A DNA stretch of 64,000 bases from Takakia lepidozioides. Lineage: Eukaryota > Streptophyta > Takakiopsida > Takakiales > Takakiaceae. Positions 44,586 to 53,812 of this stretch are shown in pieces. The notes below the pieces were generated by a model. That model was not told the DNA's origin, searched no databases, and saw nothing but the letters and a program-made list of their open reading frames with translations. The first letter of the stretch is position 1; each line of letters starts with the position of its first letter. The translations under genes and the position numbers were made by a program. The stretch covers positions 1,614,001 through 1,678,000 of the forward strand of contig CM060731.1 in assembly GCA_030704615.1 (NCBI GenBank). Reading direction: 5' to 3'.

Positions 44586-46208
44586 TGCTGCAACCTCTTG
44601 AGCAGTACCCCCTTCCTGCTCAGTCAATGACAAGGCCTCATCCTGCCCCATCATCTCATCATTGAGAACCTCCTCATCCATCACAGCTGCCTTCGCTGCC
44701 AACTCCCTCTGAACCTCGAGCACCTCCCACATGTGCCATGGATGTCTACACCTCGTGGTCCTCACCGGCTCGCCCCCACTCGCTGCCTGTACCGTCTCGG
44801 TAGGCAGAGAGACCATCAAGGGAAGTGCACTCCGCACTCTACGTTGCTCAGCCATAGCCAAGCTGACAATCCAGGTCAAGCAATTGAGATCCATTGCTTG
44901 CCCCAACACCTGACGACGTGATGCCTCAGAAAGAGAAGGCACCGCCGTGGTCCCAGTGGAAAACCCCATAGCCCGCTCTCGCTCGTCGGCATTAGGCTCC
45001 ACTAACTGCTGCAACTGAGCATCCCACAGGAGGCCAGGTCCACCATCCCGAAAAGCATGGGATCCTGGGAAGCTGAGCAGTGTAGGTAATGCTGCTCGTG
45101 GTTGACCCACCCTGTTGACCACTGCCAAAGGCGAACGGTCATCGTGTCTCACACGTTGAGACTGCCTTCCTGTGTCCAAAATGCCATCCACGGTGAGGTG
45201 TGCTGGCCGCTGCACCCCATCAAATGCACGCTTGAGCAGTGCGGGTGGCATCAAGTTAGTCCACCATAGTCGTGGACGATGAGCCCGTGACCCCACTGCA
45301 GCTGCATCCAGCAATACTGCTGACCCAAGCCACGACCGGACTTGATGCACACTGGCCATCACCCTGGCCCGAGAATCACCCATCAGTGGCACATTCTCCA
45401 AGATGTATGCCGGAGATACAGCCTGATGAAGCTGCAAGTGGCGCAAAATCCGCACCATCTCCCAAAACAGACCCGTCCTCGAGTCTCGCAATCCATTGCC
45501 ATGCCCGGCTGATGAATGCCCTTGGCAGGGCCAACCTGCCACTACCAGATCAATGGAGCCAACCCGCTCCAAATCCTGCGCCCCCAGCAACGCAATGTCT
45601 GCTGGCAAGGCCTGCTGATATCCACGAACTGCAGACACCGGCAACAACTCAGGGTGCTGCTGCACCATCTGAGCAACATGGCGCAGTGAGACGCGTCGTG
45701 CAGTCTCATCCCTCTCCACATACAGGTAACGTCGAACTCGTACACCTGCCTGCAGCACTGCAGCCAATCCAGTGCTGATCCCGCCAAATAAGTCCAGAAG
45801 GCATATGCCTTCATCCGGTCGCTGCCACACAAGAGGTGTGGTGTCCAATGGCGACAACTGAGGTGGCCCTGGTGCAATCACCGCACTCTCCTCCTCTCCT
45901 GACGGTACAAAAGCTTCTACCCAAGCTTGTTGCACCCGTCCATCAGCAGCGTGCTGCAAATCCTTGCTCGTACCCCACAACGGAGTGTGAGCAACCATGG
46001 CAGGCAACTCCGCCGTACCATGCATGTCATCCTGCTCTGCTGGAGGTGGCACATCCTCTGCATGGGCATTGCCTTCCAGCAACTCTCCAGGCCAACTAAC
46101 TGCAGCTGTGAAGGCGGCTAGTGTTGGCATCTTGCCCCGCTGGCAGCTGCAATACCCCCAATGAATGTCACAGGGAGCTGTGCACGGCGACCATCCCCTG
46201 ACTGCCAT
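44583..46208 (-). CDS. C5-cytosine DNA methyltransferase encoded by the retrotransposon (DNMT3-like)
   Basis: 541 codons from the first Met. Motif order is canonical: I, LLDLFGGISTGLAAVLQAGV; II, YLYVERDE; IV, VVAGWPCQGHSSAGHG with the catalytic Cys of the PC motif; VI, YILENVP; VIII, GSRAHRPRLWWTNLMP; IX/X, DERERAMGF and GQAMDLNCLTWIVSLA. The F-G-G-I-S-T-G and R-A-H-R-x-R phrases are closest to the DNMT3 class; the plant DRM order is permuted and does not fit. All catalytic residues I can check are present, so the enzyme may be active. Its N-terminus overlaps the protease frame by about 90 bases, and its end is a TAG in frame with RT. The likely role is methylation of element or host DNA. 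Confidence 0.92.
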   Translation of the reverse strand: MAVRGWSPCTAPCDIHWGYCSCQRGKMPTLAAFTAAVSWPGELLEGNAHAEDVPPPAEQDDMHGTAELPAMVAHTPLWGTSKDLQHAADGRVQQAWVEAFVPSGEEESAVIAPGPPQLSPLDTTPLVWQRPDEGICLLDLFGGISTGLAAVLQAGVRVRRYLYVERDETARRVSLRHVAQMVQQHPELLPVSAVRGYQQALPADIALLGAQDLERVGSIDLVVAGWPCQGHSSAGHGNGLRDSRTGLFWEMVRILRHLQLHQAVSPAYILENVPLMGDSRARVMASVHQVRSWLGSAVLLDAAAVGSRAHRPRLWWTNLMPPALLKRAFDGVQRPAHLTVDGILDTGRQSQRVRHDDRSPLAVVNRVGQPRAALPTLLSFPGSHAFRDGGPGLLWDAQLQQLVEPNADERERAMGFSTGTTAVPSLSEASRRQVLGQAMDLNCLTWIVSLAMAEQRRVRSALPLMVSLPTETVQAASGGEPVRTTRCRHPWHMWEVLEVQRELAAKAAVMDEEVLNDEMMGQDEALSLTEQEGGTAQEVAA

Positions 46209-46867
46209 CCAGGCCTGTAGGATGCTGACTCCTCCCAGAAATCCAGGGTGAAGCCCATGGGGTATAACACTGCCCCACCAACGAGGACATCGTAAGAGAC
46301 CGCGTCTGTCACAATGGCCTTGGCTCGCATCACTGAGCCATCTACAGGATGATCCGGCTGCAGTCTAATAGCCAACTGATGCCGTGTCATGCCGCGAGCC
46401 TGCTCTGATCCTCCCAGAGATGTCTGTATCTGGAAAGGACAAGGCTCCATATCCGCCTCCATGAGGCCCAAACCTGCAATAGCAGCTCTGCCCAACATCA
46501 GTGGCTGAGCTCCTGAGTCCAACAAGACCCGCAGTGGCCGGTACTTCTTGCCTGCCGGTCCACTCAAAGTGAAAATGCCTCCCTGGTTGTCTAACAAGAC
46601 AACTCCAGGTGTCACCATGGCGCGCTCAAAGGCTGGCCTAGCTGGCAGCTCCGTCAATCTGGCAGCTGCAGCTTGCCAGGGCGCTGCCGTGGCAGTCTTG
46701 ACCCTCAAATCCGAGGATCCCTCTGCCACTACACCTTCCACTAACTCCGCAGAAGATGAAGTGACCTCTCCACTCTCGCAGAGTGTTGCTGCTAGTCTGA
46801 ACACTGCAGCTGGTCTCACTCCCGGCGTCGCAATCATGGTTGCCGAGAACAGTGGGGCTTGACACAC
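46118..46867 (-). CDS. Retrotransposon aspartic protease
   Basis: Contains LRVLLDSGAQPLMLGRAAIA, the D-S-G-A active site of retropepsins, followed by the hydrophobic flap and ILVGG-like segment (here YDVLVGGAVLYPMGF) typical of gypsy proteases. It overlaps the end of gag by 34 bases and lies in the -1 frame relative to gag. The methyltransferase ORF overlaps its end and is again in the -1 frame. Its job is cleavage of the gag and pol polyproteins. No canonical slippery heptamer was obvious in the gag overlap. Confidence 0.8.
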   Translation of the reverse strand: MCQAPLFSATMIATPGVRPAAVFRLAATLCESGEVTSSSAELVEGVVAEGSSDLRVKTATAAPWQAAAARLTELPARPAFERAMVTPGVVLLDNQGGIFTLSGPAGKKYRPLRVLLDSGAQPLMLGRAAIAGLGLMEADMEPCPFQIQTSLGGSEQARGMTRHQLAIRLQPDHPVDGSVMRAKAIVTDAVSYDVLVGGAVLYPMGFTLDFWEESASYRPGWQSGDGRRAQLPVTFIGGIAAASGARCQH

Positions 46868-48756
46868 AGAGGTGGCTGCCCCAATAACACACCGGCTGCA
46901 CTAGCCTTGGTAGCAGGTGTCAGTGCTGCACGTGTAGCTCTCCCCAATGGCATAGTAACCTCCGCCTCGGTAACAGTCGGGCGAGAACTAGGTGCCATGG
47001 ATGGCGTTGACACTGTCTCCGCCAAGGTGAATGACTGAGGCAGCCTTGCCTGACGGCTTGCCTCCCCACGTTGTGGATCCAACTCCACCTCTGCACCTCG
47101 TGGCTCAGGAACTCGTGTTGCTCCTCGAGTCACGGCTGCAGCAGACTCCACCTGCTCTAGTGGTAGTGCTGCTCCGCACATGAATCCCATGCCTCCCATA
47201 TCTCCTCCCTCAGGAGCAGGAGGTGGGCCATCCCGCCTGGGAGCCGGTACCGCCTGAGCTATAGCCATGGCAGCGAGCCTCTGCTCTAGCTGCTGAAGCC
47301 GATTGGCCATGCCTTGGTCAACACCCTGACCTCCGCGTCCTTGGCCATGTGGAGCTTGCCCTTGGCCTGCACCTCGTGCCCGACCACCTCGTCCTCTTTG
47401 GGCTGGTCCACCTCGCCCCCGGCCACCATTGTTCCCTTGGAACTGGCCTGGGCGCAACTCAGGATGCAAGTCATAACACTGGGCATCTCCATGCCCATAC
47501 TTGCCACAATGCCCACACTGCAACTGTGCAGGCTGTGCTTGTGCCGGCCTTCTGCCACTCTCTGGGCAATCTCTCTTGACATGGGGTCCTCCACATGTCC
47601 AACATATCACCCCTGGTTGCTGTTGGCCTGCAAAAGATGCCACGGGCCTCTGCACCTGAGGTCCCCTGTAAGCTCCATGGAACTTGGGCTGGGCAACCTT
47701 GCCCCCCTGACCACGCTGTTGGGCAGTCCCTTGTGCTTGTGGGCTGACAGCTGTGCCCCGTACAGGCATGTCCTTGCCAAATCCAATTGTAACAACTCGC
47801 TCCTCCACCATGTTGAGCTCAATCCGCTCAGCCAGCAGAAACACATCTGCTAATGTGGGTTGGGCTGCTTGTAACAGGGTTGCATCTCGCACCCTTCTCT
47901 TGAGCTCCTTGTCCAGAATTCCATACCAAAACTGGATTGCCTGAGCTTCAGTAACCCCTTGGGTCACACTTATCAAGCGCCTCATACGAGTGTACGCCTC
48001 TCGCAGGCTCTCACTGGGTTTGCGCTGGAAGTCTTGCAAACTTCGCAGCTTCTCTGTCCGTACACCTTGGTAGTTCCTCCGCAACTCCTGGAAGAACTCC
48101 ACCACCGGGTTGAATCTAGGCACATGTGTTGTAGTCGTGGCAGGAGTAGTAGCACCTTTTGAACTGGTACCACCTGCAGAAGTACCAGCACTACTTGCTC
48201 CACTACTAGTGCTGGCAGTGGGAGCTATTGGTACTGATGCAGCTACTGGTCGCGTCGTGCCTCGAGTAATGGAGACGTAGTCAGGTGACCAATACATCCT
48301 CCACTCCTCAATCTCTGCTTCATGTCCTCGCCTGAACTCGTGGTAATCGTCCATAGGCGGGCCTTCCAAATGCTGGAACAGTCCCTTCCACGCCATGAAT
48401 GGGGTGAATAGCTGTGGATTGCGCATCTGCTGCAAATCACACCAGCTGTCGAACTCCTGGATAAAGTCATCCAACTCGATTGTGCCCACAGCTCCAGAGT
48501 ACCTACGAGGCCCCTTGGTAGCTCCATACATCTCCTCCATGTCGTCCCACAACAATGGCGAATGAAAGTGCACACCTGTTGATGAAGCCTCCGAGTCTGT
48601 GTCTGACTCTACAGTAGTTGAGGGTGGCGGTGAAGGTGGTCTGAACCGAATACCTCGTCTTGTGAACCCACTCTCACTGTCACTGCTTGTAGCCGTACTC
48701 CCCTCAAAACCCTTGGGTAACTCCGTAATGACACTCACAATGTGCACCTCCTCCAC
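46834..48756 (-). CDS. Gag polyprotein with two CCHC zinc knuckles
   Basis: 640 residues. The N-terminal third is acidic and Ser-rich; the capsid-like core includes FQRKPSESLREAYTRMRRLI and IQFWYGILDKELKRRVRD, matching retrotransposon gag. It is followed by two zinc knuckles, CWTCGGPHVKRDC and CGHCGKYGHGDAQC, then a long Gly/Arg- and Gln-rich stretch likely to bind RNA. Gag forms the virus-like particle that packages element RNA. The ORF is uninterrupted, in contrast to the broken integrase, and ends in TGA at 46834. Confidence 0.88.
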   Translation of the reverse strand: MEEVHIVSVITELPKGFEGSTATSSDSESGFTRRGIRFRPPSPPPSTTVESDTDSEASSTGVHFHSPLLWDDMEEMYGATKGPRRYSGAVGTIELDDFIQEFDSWCDLQQMRNPQLFTPFMAWKGLFQHLEGPPMDDYHEFRRGHEAEIEEWRMYWSPDYVSITRGTTRPVAASVPIAPTASTSSGASSAGTSAGGTSSKGATTPATTTTHVPRFNPVVEFFQELRRNYQGVRTEKLRSLQDFQRKPSESLREAYTRMRRLISVTQGVTEAQAIQFWYGILDKELKRRVRDATLLQAAQPTLADVFLLAERIELNMVEERVVTIGFGKDMPVRGTAVSPQAQGTAQQRGQGGKVAQPKFHGAYRGPQVQRPVASFAGQQQPGVICWTCGGPHVKRDCPESGRRPAQAQPAQLQCGHCGKYGHGDAQCYDLHPELRPGQFQGNNGGRGRGGPAQRGRGGRARGAGQGQAPHGQGRGGQGVDQGMANRLQQLEQRLAAMAIAQAVPAPRRDGPPPAPEGGDMGGMGFMCGAALPLEQVESAAAVTRGATRVPEPRGAEVELDPQRGEASRQARLPQSFTLAETVSTPSMAPSSRPTVTEAEVTMPLGRATRAALTPATKASAAGVLLGQPPLCVKPHCSRQP

Positions 48757-49275
48757 GTGACACTATAAGGCTCTAGTACTAATCTAATAGTGACACGGGT
48801 GGGCACCTGTTGCAGTCTAAGGGTCATATCCCAATGGCTCAGGGCACCTGCACCTGCATCCACCGCAAGAACTCCTATGGTTGGCTGGTCATCAACCCAG
48901 CCTCACCATAGAAGAAACACTGGTGGTCTTGCTGGTCATCACTCCAGCCTCACCACCGACAGCATACTCTAGGATTGACCGGTGATCAAATCCGGCCTAA
49001 TCCCTATGAAAGCAAGCGCCCACACAAAACCAACATGGCGCACAGTCAAGCATGCAGGTGTTGGGGGGGATCCAAACACAAGAAATCAAAACATCAACAC
49101 CCCCACACCAAAATCCAGCAGCAACGCTGATCCTGCAGAATATCCCAGCCCAAAACCCCGGACTGACTGGCCTCCACCAAGAGAGGCTTTGGCAACTACA
49201 AGTACAAGGTAATGAAAATAGTACAGAGATGGAGGGGAAGAATAGAAGCCCGCCCAAGCAAGATCTAATCCTGAT

Positions 49276-50025
49276 CTATGCTATCAACTTCCAGACTTCT
49301 CTCAAAGTGCCTCGCTCTGCTTGATGGTAAGGTGTAGGAGGTATATCTATGTCCAGAAACCTGCCACTAACCTTGTCCCAAGCTACAGTAGCTCGCTCTA
49401 ACCAACCCTCCTCCTCTTTCTGCCAGGTAGAGACAAAGCAACACTCTGCTATCTCCCGCTCACTGAACACTAAAGAAAACAAAGGTAGGGTCTGATAGTC
49501 TCTCAACTCGAAAGCTTTGAGACGGTTGCGGGTGTCTTCATTGCGAATGACTGCATCGCCTTCAAACAGAACAAACTTGTCCTCGCTAATGAACCCCCGC
49601 TCGTGGTTGCCTTGTGCAGAGCGTGTCCGACTGCAACACTGTCTAATTGCACAAACTTGTGCAGCTCCTGCTCCTCTGCTCCAGTACACCACGGCCTTGT
49701 GGCTGAACACCTTGGTCCCCGGGGCTGTCTTTGGCTGTGTTCCAAGCCTAGCTTTCACCCACTTTGGTATTTCACCTACAGCTGCAGAACTGCTGGCTCC
49801 AACAGAGTTCTGACTGTCCAAGGCGATATTGAGGCCCTCAATGCCAACTACAGCAGTCTGTTGTCTACTGCTAATGCCTGACTCCCAGTATGCAATCAAC
49901 TCGTCCAACTGTTCTCCACTCAAATCAGTCTGAGTTCCTTGGGAAACATAAATCGTGTCCCCTTGTGTGCACAGACTAAGAGAAGAGACCTGCCCTTCAA
50001 TTACGTCCTCATTTCCCCCAGCCAT
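49276..50025 (-). CDS. Uninterrupted 249-residue ORF upstream of gag, unknown function
   Basis: Starts with an ATG at 50025 and runs to 49276 without a stop. I do not recognise the family. The N-terminal part is acidic; the middle has a Ser/Ala-rich linker; the C-terminal half is globular-looking with YQTLPLFSLVFSEREIAECC and WLERATVAWDKVSGRFLDID. No transmembrane or zinc motif is seen. It sits between the A tract and gag, on the element's coding strand. It could be an accessory protein of this family or another captured host sequence. Confidence 0.45.
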   Translation of the reverse strand: MAGGNEDVIEGQVSSLSLCTQGDTIYVSQGTQTDLSGEQLDELIAYWESGISSRQQTAVVGIEGLNIALDSQNSVGASSSAAVGEIPKWVKARLGTQPKTAPGTKVFSHKAVVYWSRGAGAAQVCAIRQCCSRTRSAQGNHERGFISEDKFVLFEGDAVIRNEDTRNRLKAFELRDYQTLPLFSLVFSEREIAECCFVSTWQKEEEGWLERATVAWDKVSGRFLDIDIPPTPYHQAERGTLREVWKLIA

Positions 50026-50284
50026 GCATGGAGTACATCCACCAATTTGTCTCTCATATAGACCAGCACAGGTTCTAGAGACAGGATTGTGGATCTTTCA
50101 TGGCACACTCACACTCTAAAAATTCCATAGATTTTTAGCAGAGTCCCCAAAACAGAAACCAGGTTTAGATAGGTAGATTTCCCCTTTCTGCAGCTATCCC
50201 CCCAAAAACTGGGTCAAACAGAGTCCATTTGACAAAGATATGATGAATTTGGCTCCAAATCATTCAAATTAGATTAAAAAGGGG

Positions 50285-50303
50285 TTTTTTTTTTTTTTTT
50301 TTT
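50285..50303 (-). other. A19 tract (T19 on plus strand)
   Basis: On the element's sense strand this is a run of 19 A about 425 bases after the stop of the TMEM14/FAX-like ORF. It could be the poly(A) tail of a captured mRNA. Confidence 0.6.
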
Positions 50304-50727
50304 AAAGGTTTTCAAGTTTTAAAAATTCAAAGTTACACCCAAAATATCTGGTAACTGGTTCCCGGTTCCCTAAGTTCTATATGGCATCCTAGGTTCCCTG
50401 GCCACGTGCCTGCTGTTCCCCTCCATTTCATTTGAGTTCAACAGCTCACCATGCTTTGGAATCCCAACCGTCTTCTACCACAAACCGTGGTGACGATGGA
50501 GTTCGTGAAGCGATCCTTCCCAGTGAACCCTCGAGAGACGAGTCCCCTGTGCACTTGATATACACTCTCTTAATAGAGATCAAAATCAGCAAGGAGACAC
50601 CATTGACGACACCCAGAGATCAGAGACAAGTACTTGCGCAGTTCGGAGGCCACAGCATCCCCTCTGGACACTGAGCGGGGAATAGCTGCTACACAGCAGC
50701 TCAGTCTATCGTCAGCTCCTATACCTA

Positions 50728-51144
50728 CTAGCTTCCTGCCCCTGCCATAATCAAAGAGACAAGTGACACAACACCAGCTGGAAACACCTTTCCTGAATTT
50801 TTGTATCGAGAGCCCATCACAAACAAGAGAAGCCCTGAAACAGCAACACCGATAGAGGACGCAAGGACAGGGTTCGAGGGCAGGTTCAGATAGACATAAT
50901 AGAGGATCAGAGCTGACCCTCCCCCTGACAGCAATGACTTGCTGCTCCCAGATTTTGCAAATCCGATCACTCCTCCCAGACCAACAAGGACTGCATACGC
51001 CAAGGTCAGCCTCTGCGACATAGACAGCTTCATCTTTCCGTCACCACTTCCCTCTTCCTGTCCTCCCTCACCACCGTTCCTGTTGCCTCCATTGCCCGAC
51101 ACTTGGGTTACATGCTCAGCCAGACCTTCAAAAACCTGGCCCAA
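50728..51144 (-). CDS. Captured TMEM14 / FAX-like membrane protein gene (intronless)
   Basis: The C-terminal ~100 residues are a clear TMEM14 domain: LTLAYAVLVGLGGVIGFAKS, SLLSGGGSALILYYVYLNLP, PVLASSIGVAVSGLLLFVMG and KVFPAGVVSLVSLIMAGAGS, giving four hydrophobic segments. In plants this family includes the FAX fatty-acid exporters of the plastid inner envelope. A Gly/Asn/Glu-rich linker precedes it. The first ATG in frame is at 51033; an in-frame TGA lies just before 51144, so the normal N-terminus with its transit peptide is missing or out of frame. The absence of introns and the downstream A tract suggest capture from mRNA. The membrane domain is intact. Confidence 0.82.
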   Translation of the reverse strand: MGQVFEGLAEHVTQVSGNGGNRNGGEGGQEEGSGDGKMKLSMSQRLTLAYAVLVGLGGVIGFAKSGSSKSLLSGGGSALILYYVYLNLPSNPVLASSIGVAVSGLLLFVMGSRYKNSGKVFPAGVVSLVSLIMAGAGS

Positions 51145-51387
51145 AATTCACTGGCTGCTCGGACACTGACATGACCAAACCTCTTTAACTCCAATCAGCC
51201 TGCTGCTGAGTTACGATCTCATCACCAAGCAAAATCTATCCCAATGCCCAGTTGAGCTGCCAGTCTCGCATTCACTTTCCCCACCAAGGCAGCTGCAATA
51301 CACTGACTGTCTTAGCTCCCTCCATGACAACCTCCCGCATTTGGGCAAGTTCAGCTTCACGGACCTCCCAGCGACTTAGCAGCTGCT

Positions 51388-51660
51388 TCAGGTCATGGTC
51401 CTAGCTAGCGCATGCTGGGCTGCAACCAGTTGCAGATCCTTATCGTGTAGAAACCCCTTCACTGCTCTCTTTCCATCTCCTGATGCCATGCTCCATCCTC
51501 CAGCCACTTCACTTGTTTCAGGCACCCAGGTCCCTATGGGCAGGTCACATGCTCCTGTGCCAGCCAGAACAGTGACATTCGACCCCTTCGTCTTCAGGAA
51601 CAAGCTGGTAGCTTCCTTGATGTCATCAGTTTCCTGGACACTTAAACGGCAGTATGGTCG
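51388..51660 (-). other. Unknown coding-like fragment
   Basis: Minus-strand reading gives LSVQETDDIKEATSLFLKTK, then GTGACDLPIGTWVPETSEVA and a stop at 51388. A one-base shift just before the stop continues into a coiled-coil-like stretch (LKQLLSRWEVREAELAQMRE) to about 51255. It lies between the COX5B and TMEM14-like sequences. It may be the displaced N-terminal part of the latter transcript or a third captured sequence. No family recognised. Confidence 0.3.
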
Positions 51661-51984
51661 CCACCTCTGATTGAGGCAGTAGTGGTGACGAAAGGAGAAG
51701 AGAACACAGGGAAAGAGCGAGGAAAAATAAGGGCGGAGAACTGCTCATGTCAAAAGGTCAAAGCCAGAGAGGTCGAAACATTGTGCGAAGGGGGACCGTG
51801 TTTCTGCTGCCCTCTCCCACTTCAGCGCAACATTCAGCGTCCAGAGAGTGAAGTCCCTCAAAATTTAGAGAGTGAACCCACCGGCAACAGGAGTGCTCTC
51901 AAGCGGACATTGAGCGCCCTCCACTGACTCAGTTGAGTGTGCAAACCTTTCTGCTCATGCAGTTCCAGCAGTCAATACTCACTC

Positions 51985-52476
51985 CTAGTGATGATGATGC
52001 TCATGCCCTAGAAGACCACCCTCTCCTATCACCTTCAACTGAAAGACTTGGCTGCAGACTGAGCATTCATACTATTTGTCCTTCTCCAGCTTGAACCATG
52101 TCACATCATGCTCATCCTCACCAACACCTCCTGAGCACCCAACTATCCGCTCATCATAGTGTGACTCCACAATTGCAGGGGCATCCTTGGTTCCAAAGGG
52201 ACCACGAGGCGGATCCAGATCAAAGCGCTTCCCACCCGAGCGCTCCGCTTCCAACTCCTCCAGCTCAACTCCTGTTCCAATTCCAAAATCGCCCGAGCTG
52301 CCTCCTGCACTTGCCAAATCACGACTACGATGCAACCACCGCGCATATGAGAGACCCCGATGTTCTGATTACTCCGCTTGCAGTTGCGGGTTACACAGCA
52401 ATGTCGGTGGAGGCACACATGGTACACGCCTGGATGCAACCAACCGTGAGAGCCTGCATCCAGCCGTCCTCAACAT
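51985..52476 (-). pseudogene. COX5B: Captured cytochrome c oxidase subunit 5b (COX5B) pseudogene
   Basis: Starts at an ATG (52476) with a mitochondrial-presequence-like MLRTAGCRLSRLVASRRVP. After a frame change it continues with ELEAERSGGKRFDLDPPRGP, FGTKDAPAIVESHYDERIVG and EDEHDVTWF, unmistakably COX5B. A TAG (52072-52074) then interrupts, but the same frame continues YECSVCSQVFQLKVIG, the zinc-binding C-x2-C segment, to a TAG at 51985. COX5B is a nuclear-encoded zinc-binding subunit of respiratory complex IV. This copy has no introns, at least one frameshift and one nonsense codon, so it is a processed copy carried by the retrotransposon in the element's sense direction. Confidence 0.9.
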
Positions 52477-52793
52477 AGCGCCCCACTCCCTCTGGGCCTT
52501 GCCATCACACCACCAGCTGCCATCGACATATCCTCCGCAGCCGGCGACGCCCTTACAGTGGAAGCACACCTCGCCAATGCCAACAGAAATATGGGCAGAC
52601 CACCATTACTCTCTCTTCTACCACACCATTGCGACTGGAGATGTGAGGTGAACTCAAGCTAGAGCCGTTCTATGCTCCTTGCTTGAGCTGCGTACAAGAC
52701 CATGACCATCTATATTATAATAGTGCTTAAAAAAACAAAAACATCATATCTAGCTTAGCACTGGAAAACTAGATAGTGCTCATCTCTCTCGAG

Positions 52794-53150
52794 TGATAAC
52801 CAAACTAGATAAGGACACACACTCTCAACACAAGAAATATGCAATCCCTCAACATCACTCTTTAAGATAATAGTCGAGCCAGGGGCACCCCAAGCTATGG
52901 GGACTCCACCCCACAACAACCTACACTCCCATCATAAGCACACTCAGATCTGAAGAATGCAGGAGCTCGGTCGCGCAGGCTCAACTCGAGAGAGATGAGC
53001 TGCGCGACTGCCGCTCTCGTGAAGATAAGACGGACCAGGTGTCAAACTAAACTTGACACCTGATTTAACACTTGACCTAAATCCAAGTGTTAAATACAAA
53101 TAACTAGTTTTATGCTAGCTGTTTTCACACTGTGCTTATTTAACTTGACA
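52794..53150 (-). repeat. 5' LTR of the methyltransferase-bearing gypsy element
   Basis: Near-identical to 40747-41102, with the same two stem-loops at about 53039-53062 and 53065-53096. It should contain the promoter reading leftward. Downstream on the sense strand is CTCGAGAGAGATGAGCAC, not a recognised tRNA primer site. Confidence 0.88.
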
Positions 53151-53812
53151 TGATTCTGGTTTCAAATCCTGCTACCTTGTCAAGTGTGGTATGATCTTCC
53201 CCTCCTTCCCTTGGGTTGTGTCCCATGAGCCTTGTGCTTTGAAGCCTCATGACGAGGTTACTTGGAAAGAGGTTATTTTCTCTTCTCATTATACTTAAGG
53301 GGCCTGATTTGTGAGAGGTAGCTCCCCGGTAAAATAAAATACAACCAAAAATGTTGAGAACATGCGAATACATGATATTCCACTTCTTATAATAGAATAA
53401 GAATCTTGGACTCTAAAGAGTCTAATTTAGCAATGAACTCATATTTTTTGTGGCTTTGTCTTGGTTTGAGTCAGAATCTAGCTACATCCATGACAAACTC
53501 TGTGAAAAAAAAACTAAAAGGTGGACGCGTTGCCGAAGCATGTGTAACTTATGGTGTCACTTGACCCAGAAGGGCTATTGCCTTCCGGTAGGAAGGTGGA
53601 TACCTTTGTAACAACCATCATGGTATACTCTGTAATTGGTGTAGTGGCTTTAAAAATTTACGATCATGTGTGGGAAAATAAAATAAAATGTGGAGGCGCT
53701 ACTGAAACAAGTGTAATTATGGTGTCACTACTGCCTTCTAGTGGGAAGGTGGACACCTTTATGACATCCAACATGTGGTTTGAACCTGTAGGACTTGAGT
53801 CTTGGTGTAGGT
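53151..53812. repeat. Gene-free; includes a ~165-bp direct duplication at 53519-53800
   Basis: AGGTGGACGCGTTGCCGAAGC...TGGTGTCACT...CCTTC(C/T)(G/A)GT(A/G)GGAAGGTGGA(T/C)ACCTTT.TAACAA/TGACAT occurs at about 53519 and again, diverged, at about 53687. No gene recognised. Confidence 0.5.

Larger units (their letters stand above)
40747..53150 (-). mobile_element. 12.4-kb Ty3/gypsy element carrying a DNA methyltransferase, PHD finger and captured host genes
   Basis: Bounded by LTRs of 356 and 357 bp (40747-41102; 52794-53150) that begin TGATAACCAAAC and end TTAACTTGACA and differ at only a few sites, implying recent insertion. Transcription order (minus): 5' LTR, COX5B pseudogene, unknown piece, TMEM14/FAX-like ORF, A tract, unknown 249-residue ORF, gag, protease, C5 methyltransferase, RT-RNaseH-integrase, PHD finger, 3' LTR. 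A polypurine-like AGCTAGGGGGGCGA lies at about 41191-41204, 86 bp before the 3' LTR. No standard initiator-Met primer site follows the 5' LTR, and no target duplication was found. Two integrase frameshifts make this copy unlikely to be autonomous. 41191-41449, 48757-49275, 50026-50284 and 52477-52793 hold no other recognised content. Confidence 0.85.

Noticed and set aside
44583-46208. Assignment of the gypsy methyltransferase to the plant DRM class
   Set aside because: Motif order is I-IV-VI-VIII-X; DRM proteins are circularly permuted.
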